Shown here in pieces: positions 59,657-64,000 of a stretch of 64,000 nt of DNA. The position numbers and the translations under genes were made by a program. Where the stretch lies: NCBI GenBank assembly GCA_965644295.1, contig CBFFRP010000405.1:142741-206740 (forward strand), read 5' to 3'. This DNA comes from Paraphysomonas bandaiensis. Lineage: Eukaryota > Chrysophyceae. The notes under the pieces were generated by a model that was given only the letters and a program-made list of their open reading frames with translations, had not been told where the DNA came from and did not search any database. The first letter of the stretch is position 1, and every line of letters begins with the position of its first letter.

Positions 59657-60062
59657 TACTGAGGACCACAGTTCCCACCACATATCGCCTCCCATATCCT
59701 TCCAGCCCTTTGGTCCAACCACTGTACCACAACAGAGGTCAGCAGCTACTCGTTCCTCCACACCCAAACGGCAAAGACAGGTAGACATTTCCCCCCCTAC
59801 CACACCGGCACCGACTCCCACCTGCCCGGAGCTATGCGAAATTGCACTCCACGCGTCCTCAAATCTAGTTCCACTAACCACGGTACACACCATTCTGTCC
59901 CGATTGGAAAACGCGGTAACGGACCTTTACAAGATCGACATAGAGACCACACTCGTAGTGCTTGATTACTATAAACAAAAAGTCGGCCAATGCCTACCGA
60001 AGAGGAATCAGGAAGACTACGAGCGCGATGACTCCGACATATTCGGGTCTGATTCCAACTGA
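59575..60062 (+). CDS. Continuation in the second frame: Pro/Thr-rich linker and helical end
   Basis: It takes over after the presumed +1 shift in AAAAAGCGCCCTTGGGG. The protein reads DLHSQRFLYALNEAIDTED, then a Pro/Ser/Thr-rich linker (PPTTPAPTPTC), then a helical part (TTVHTILSRLENAVTDLYK). It ends ERDDSDIFGSDSN at a TGA, after which the same frame stays open into the next entry. It has no ATG at its own start, which supports it being a continuation. Confidence 0.45.
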
Positions 60063-61850
60063 CTTCTACTGGACTGGGACACTTTGGAGGCGAACAGCAC
60101 TACACAGATATTTAGTTTGCAAGAGGCCCCCAAGTGGTCACCCCCCAGTCCACACCTACTAAATCCTCAACACGTACTCACATTCGACATGAAACACACG
60201 CCCTTAGACTATCACCTCCGACCACCGCGCAAACCGCCAGACAAATTCCTACGCTCATCGAGCAGTGTACATACAACAAGATGGCATCATGGACCAGAAT
60301 ATTCAAGCGACAGTAGTGGGGATGGACCGAGAAAGAGACCTGCCTCTGCTCAGTATAAGAGAAACAAACTCCGACGACAGAGCTGCACACGAAAACTACA
60401 GCAGTATCGTGATGGCACCATCCCATGCCTCCCGCCACATATCCAACGCAGACAGACACGCAGTGCGCTTCGCATGAGTCAATTCAATAAACTCATCTGG
60501 AAGGAGCACCTTCGACATAAATCGCAGAAAAGTGAGGCCCCTCCACACCAGCCTGATACCACTCGACCGGCCAGGGATGACATGACTACGAACCAAAGGC
60601 CGTCCCCCCATGACATAGTCTCACCGCAATCTACATCCTTCGAAAAGTCCACTCCACAAGCCTGCGCAGTGATGTCCTCAACAGATCACAGTGACAGCCC
60701 TCTATGCTCACACGAGATTGCAACATCGTATAAACCATCCACCAGCACTTCTACTCCTCAGGATGGTTCTGGGATAACACAACAAATGTACTCCGCAGAA
60801 CCGATTGAGACCCCACCAGTGTTCATACCGCATCCAGTACCAGCTGCTTTCCTAGACTCCACCCTCCAGGAATGGACGTTCTATTCGCCCAGTGGATTGC
60901 TTGCCATTGCTTTGCAGGAAGAGATGGTCAGCAGTGTGACACAACTACTACAGTTGGGACACGACACTCCCGCTATCCACAGCCACGTGCGTCGCTCACT
61001 GGAAGAGGGAAAAATGATTGTAGCACGCCATTATGCGTATTCAGAGTACAACAACACTCCTATGGCGGGGTTCTGCGGGCTGGCGGCAATTGCTTCCATT
61101 CACTACAAGAGCTCAAATGATAAGCTATACCCGTACCTGGACCCTGATGTTCCAGACTCGAAAGATAAACTGCTCCAAGTCATACAGACGAGCAGAGAAG
61201 TACTCAACTCATACACAACAGAGGAAGCCAAAAAGCTCAACATTGTGGCCATTTGCAAGGAGCTCAAACAACTACTCACCACATATCACAGAGCACTTCG
61301 TAGGAAGAAACCTACTGCCATCGGAATACCCACAGAGAAATGGGGACATACTGATACCATTGCCTTCTTAGCAGAAACCCTGAACATACGGCTCAGAGTA
61401 TGGCAGGAAGAACCAGAAGTCCTAGGGCACAACTGGGCGTACTGGTCTACCTTTCACTCAGCCTTCATTCCCAAGACGCAAGAACGGCCATTTCATGAGG
61501 TGTTCTGTTCGGAAGATCATTTCTTCCTAGATACAAAGCTACCAGTAAAACTGGAACTCCACACGCTGTTGGACCGACTCCCTGAACTTGTATGCGGACG
61601 GATACTCCAGGCACTACCACAACAATCTAATGAAGCTCAATGGCATCACCAGAATCAGGTAGGTACCCATCCTTCGCATAACTGCCAAGGGAAGGCATAT
61701 TCCTCTGACAATAGTGGTGACGGACCGATACACCACCCCAAGAATAAGGTACCCAAACACGCCACAAGGAAATTGTACCACCGCGTGCACTCCTCACTGG
61801 CTATTTCCCTGTCAAATGGAGATCACCTGCTCCCACATCCCCCTCGTTGA
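60063..61850 (+). CDS. Cysteine-protease-like (OTU-like) module 1 with Ser/Asp linker
   Basis: This is in the same frame as the previous part, separated only by one TGA. A long basic and Pro-rich linker contains SSDSSGDGP (60303-60329). The globular part (about 60860-61620) has the spacing of a papain-fold/OTU-like protease. The candidate nucleophile is in AGFCGLAAIA (Cys codon 61074). A conserved GIPTEKWGHTDTIAFLAE segment follows, then a late EDHFFLD (His codon 61518). The end carries a second linker with SSDNSGDGP (61701-61727). The catalytic reading is inference from motif order only. Comparable OTU-like proteases occur in some LINE retrotransposons such as the Dualen/RandI group, and in viruses. 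Confidence 0.45.
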   Translation, partial: LLLDWDTLEANSTTQIFSLQEAPKWSPPSPHLLNPQHVLTFDMKHTPLDYHLRPPRKPPDKFLRSSSSVHTTRWHHGPEYSSDSSGDGPRKRPASAQYKRNKLRRQSCTRKLQQYRDGTIPCLPPHIQRRQTRSALRMSQFNKLIWKEHLRHKSQKSEAPPHQPDTTRPARDDMTTNQRPSPHDIVSPQSTSFEKSTPQACAVMSSTDHSDSPLCSHEIATSYKPSTSTSTPQDGSGITQQMYSAEPIETPPVFIPHPVPAAFLDSTLQEWTFYSPSGLLAIALQEEMVSSVTQLLQLGHDTPAIHSHVRRSLEEGKMIVARHYAYSEYNNTPMAGFCGLAAIASIHYKSSNDKLYPYLDPDVPDSKDKLLQVIQTSREVLNSYTTEEAKKLNIVAICKELKQLLTTYHRALRRKKPTAIGIPTEKWGHTDTIAFLAETLNIRLRVWQEEPEVLGHNWAYWSTFHSAFIPKTQERPFHEVFCSEDHFFLDTKLPVKLELHTLLDRLPELVCGRILQALPQQSNEAQWHHQNQVGTHPSHNCQGKAYSSDNSGDGPIHHPKNKVPKHATRKLYHRVHSSLAISLSNGDHLLPHPPR

Positions 61851-62863
61851 ATTCTGGCGACCCACCAGCACCGGACATAGCAGACTCAGCTCACACGAGT
61901 TCTTCCCCAGGCCCCATCCTACACGCTATGGGACAGGATTTCATGCCATTCCACTCTACGGTTCAGAACAACTGGGTGGAATACGATGACTTCCACACCA
62001 TAGCAGTCGCTCCACAGCCAGAACTAGTACAGGAGATACATTCGCAAATGCTGACCCCAACTAGGATTGCAAATTGGGATAGCTTCATTGACAAATTCTC
62101 CAGGGCAGACAACTACATCTTTATGACCACATTTCCAAAATGTGAACATACGAAGGGTTCCACGTGCAGCGCACTCCAAATAGCACAGCAGTTGCAGACT
62201 TCCATCAAATCCAATGTGGAGTCCCCGCACGACATTTCCAAGCATATCAGAGCACTCTGCCTGACAAGAGGGGCACCACTATCCTCCACAAAATCACTTC
62301 GGATGAGGTTGCAACAATTTGAACACTCTCAAAGAAATCAACCAGACAGCGAACTGGAAATGGACGTGCAGGATTTTCAAATAATACTAGACCTACTATC
62401 TATACCATACAGGTTATGGGAAGCTGATCAACCACATCTAGTGTCGGGCTGGGCGCAGCTAACGCCTTTCTTCCGGCACTCCCTTACAAGGAACCTCACC
62501 ACGGAAGATGTTACAACCCACGACATCGTCCAAAGCCAACACGGGTTTCACGTTCTTGCTACGTCAGGCACTACTAGCATACCTGGTATCCAGTACCGAC
62601 TCAACACTGCTCTCGCACGAACCAAACAACGCATTTCCAACTTACTGCAGCACCTGCGTACCAGACAAGAAGGCGTCAGGATTGAGGATCCCCCAGATCC
62701 ACGGCACCTTCAGATAGACACCACCTCGACACAGGCCGAGATACTTGATGTTTCTCTCTCCGCGAGAGTCCGACGCCACCTTGCACAAAGGTCCCCCAAG
62801 GATCATAACCACCTCAGGCAACTCATGTGCGCCATGGGCAGGGTGTATTGTCTAACCCTATGA
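61847..62863 (+). CDS. Cysteine-protease-like module 2, in a -1 frame
   Basis: This frame overlaps the end of module 1 and is open well upstream of 61847, so a -1 shift anywhere in the C-rich overlap (about 61805-61847) would join them. It again has a Cys in a helix start (STCSALQIAQQL, Cys codon 62165), an Asp-containing segment before a Leu/Ile helix (DVQDFQIILDLLSIPYRLWE, compare TDTIAFLAETLNIRLRVWQE in module 1), and a late His (QHGFHVLAT). The match to module 1 is in order, spacing and the shared LNIRLRVWQE/LSIPYRLWE block. It ends at TGA before an A-rich spacer. Confidence 0.45.
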   Translation: MNSGDPPAPDIADSAHTSSSPGPILHAMGQDFMPFHSTVQNNWVEYDDFHTIAVAPQPELVQEIHSQMLTPTRIANWDSFIDKFSRADNYIFMTTFPKCEHTKGSTCSALQIAQQLQTSIKSNVESPHDISKHIRALCLTRGAPLSSTKSLRMRLQQFEHSQRNQPDSELEMDVQDFQIILDLLSIPYRLWEADQPHLVSGWAQLTPFFRHSLTRNLTTEDVTTHDIVQSQHGFHVLATSGTTSIPGIQYRLNTALARTKQRISNLLQHLRTRQEGVRIEDPPDPRHLQIDTTSTQAEILDVSLSARVRRHLAQRSPKDHNHLRQLMCAMGRVYCLTL

Positions 62864-62919
62864 CCGTGGGGGGTTATAAAAAAACAAAAAATACCACGCG
62901 ACGGGTACTGTGCATATAG

Positions 62920-63604
62920 CACCTTCATTACATCCATGTCCTTGCAGCTAAAGAGAGGCAAACTCGCTCTTGCTCGAAACTTGACCTCAGGCACCACAGA
63001 GACCGTCTTACCCTTGCATCCTTCCTTACGAACCTAAGACACACTGCCTTACATGCGCTGTATCGGGATCACCTAGATACGAATTCCATACAAACAATAC
63101 GGAACAAGCTCGTGCATGCCCGAACGGCTCTTGGTATCCCGAACAAGACAACACACTACGGCAGAGGATATCAACCATTGGCTTTCAGTACATGTAGGTC
63201 CATATGCTTGACCCGCCACTATCCTACCATGTACGACATGGGCACAAAATGAAATACTCTAAGCATAGTGGGACTACCAACAGACGCACACATACAATAT
63301 CACATGGAAGATGGAGGAACTAAGGAGACCTTCTGTCACAGACTCTTATCCACATGTTATACTGCAGGATGCGCATTACTTTCTACTGGACCCCACAGGA
63401 CTTGCCACGGCCCTGACAACGCACTGCTCGCTCTTGGAAAGTAGACTAGCAACCAGTCTCTACCGACGGACAGCACCATATATAATAATGTACCCTGTAC
63501 AAACAAAGCTGTCAAGGTACGGCCAAAGGACAACACAGAACCCTCCCTTGTCAGTAGACCTAGAAAGAGAACAACAAACAGCGGAGCCCCCGGACCCCAC
63601 ATAG
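62920..63604 (+). pseudogene. Probable cysteine-protease-like module 3, split over two frames
   Basis: Two frames continue the pattern. The first (62920-63252, no start codon) ends in ARTALGIPNKTTHYGRGYQP, matching KPTAIGIPTEKWGHTDTIA of module 1. The second (about 63260-63604) holds DSYPHVILQDAHYFLLDP, matching PFHEVFCSEDHFFLDT. Together they look like a third copy broken by a stop and frame change. No convincing nucleophile Cys is seen beyond a candidate in RSCSKLDL. Treated as decayed. Confidence 0.35.
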
Positions 63605-64000
63605 TCACTAAGAAGAACCAAGGGAGACCACAAACTTGTCAAGCATCAGCCAGCCGATGCCAGCCAGCCCGCCAAGGCAAAAAAGGACGTCAATTACAGT
63701 GACAGTGATCCACAGACGGAACATCCCACTGACCAAAGTACCATCAACACCCCGTCCACCAGACCACTTCCACAACTCCAAACTGCTGATTGGGACAGGG
63801 ACTGGCGTAAATAAATTCTACATCGCGTACCTCCGAAGAAAGAAGTCAAAGCGTCTTATCCCCATATGCGAAGGAAAAATTCAGGTGTGCTTTCGACACC
63901 ATTATAGCTGAGTGGCCAGCGGTGACTCGCTACTCCGACTGTCGAGACGCGCACGCTCACACGCCGCTCAGACTTTATAGCACAAGACAGCACGGGCTCC
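63605..64000 (+). other. Further linker-like coding remnant at the window edge
   Basis: After the TAG of the preceding frame, a stretch reads KAKKDVNYSDSDPQTEHPTD and ends DRDWRK at a stop. It is again a Lys/Ser/Asp linker like those before modules 1 and 2. The frame is lost near 63810. The element probably continues outside the window. Confidence 0.3.

Overview
The window is nuclear DNA from a eukaryote, most likely a unicellular alga or other protist. The host genes are split by short GT-AG introns, mostly 43 to 77 nt, and encode eukaryote-only machinery: the Brr2 spliceosomal helicase, an MSI1/RBBP4 histone chaperone, cytosolic ribosomal protein uS19, a giant ubiquitin protease, an SLC25 mitochondrial carrier, and a split nuclear tRNA-Asn neighbourhood. 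A receiver-domain response regulator, a Ty1/copia element and a Plavaka-like transposon together would suit a stramenopile-like or other algal lineage. That placement is inference; no single gene settles it.

Layout. 189-9355 (-): a 12-exon ubiquitin-specific protease of about 2841 residues. 9.4-16.1 kb: intergenic, with one copy of a terminal-inverted-repeat (TIR) family. 16078-18092 (-): a four-exon response-regulator-like protein. 20223-20776 (-): uS19/RPS15. 21646-21868 (+): a tiny two-exon gene. 22194-23418: a hAT-type non-autonomous element with a perfect 8-bp target duplication. 23.7-24.4 kb (-): a hypothetical ORF. 26240-27899 (-): MSI1/RBBP4. 28444-29753 (+): mitochondrial carrier. 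30183-36484: a 6.3-kb Plavaka/CACTA-like DNA transposon with arrays of the palindrome ACCTATAGGT at both ends. It sits inside a minus-strand host gene (30057-37056), and its two ends supply splice-site-like sequences that would rejoin the reading frame. 37.28-37.93 kb: a roughly 650-bp (ATGT)n microsatellite in the promoter interval of BRR2. 38055-44856 (+): BRR2, six exons. 45.2-47.1 kb: two more copies of the TIR repeat family, one complete and flanked by TA. 47641-49281 (-): leucine-rich-repeat protein. 49637-49710 (-): tRNA-Asn(GUU). 49934-50534 (+): a Cu/Zn superoxide dismutase homologue that has lost two zinc ligands and both disulfide cysteines. 50992-56283 (-): an intact copia retrotransposon with apparently identical 293-bp LTRs and a GACCA target duplication, nested in another copy of the TIR repeat family. 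57.6-64.0 kb (+): a large unrecognised coding region broken into several frames.

The most unusual region is the last 6 kb. It carries at least two, probably three, diverged copies of a cysteine-protease-like (OTU-like) module in tandem, joined by acidic Ser/Asp linkers and interrupted by frame changes and stop codons. It may be the 5' part of a large retroelement whose polymerase lies outside the window.
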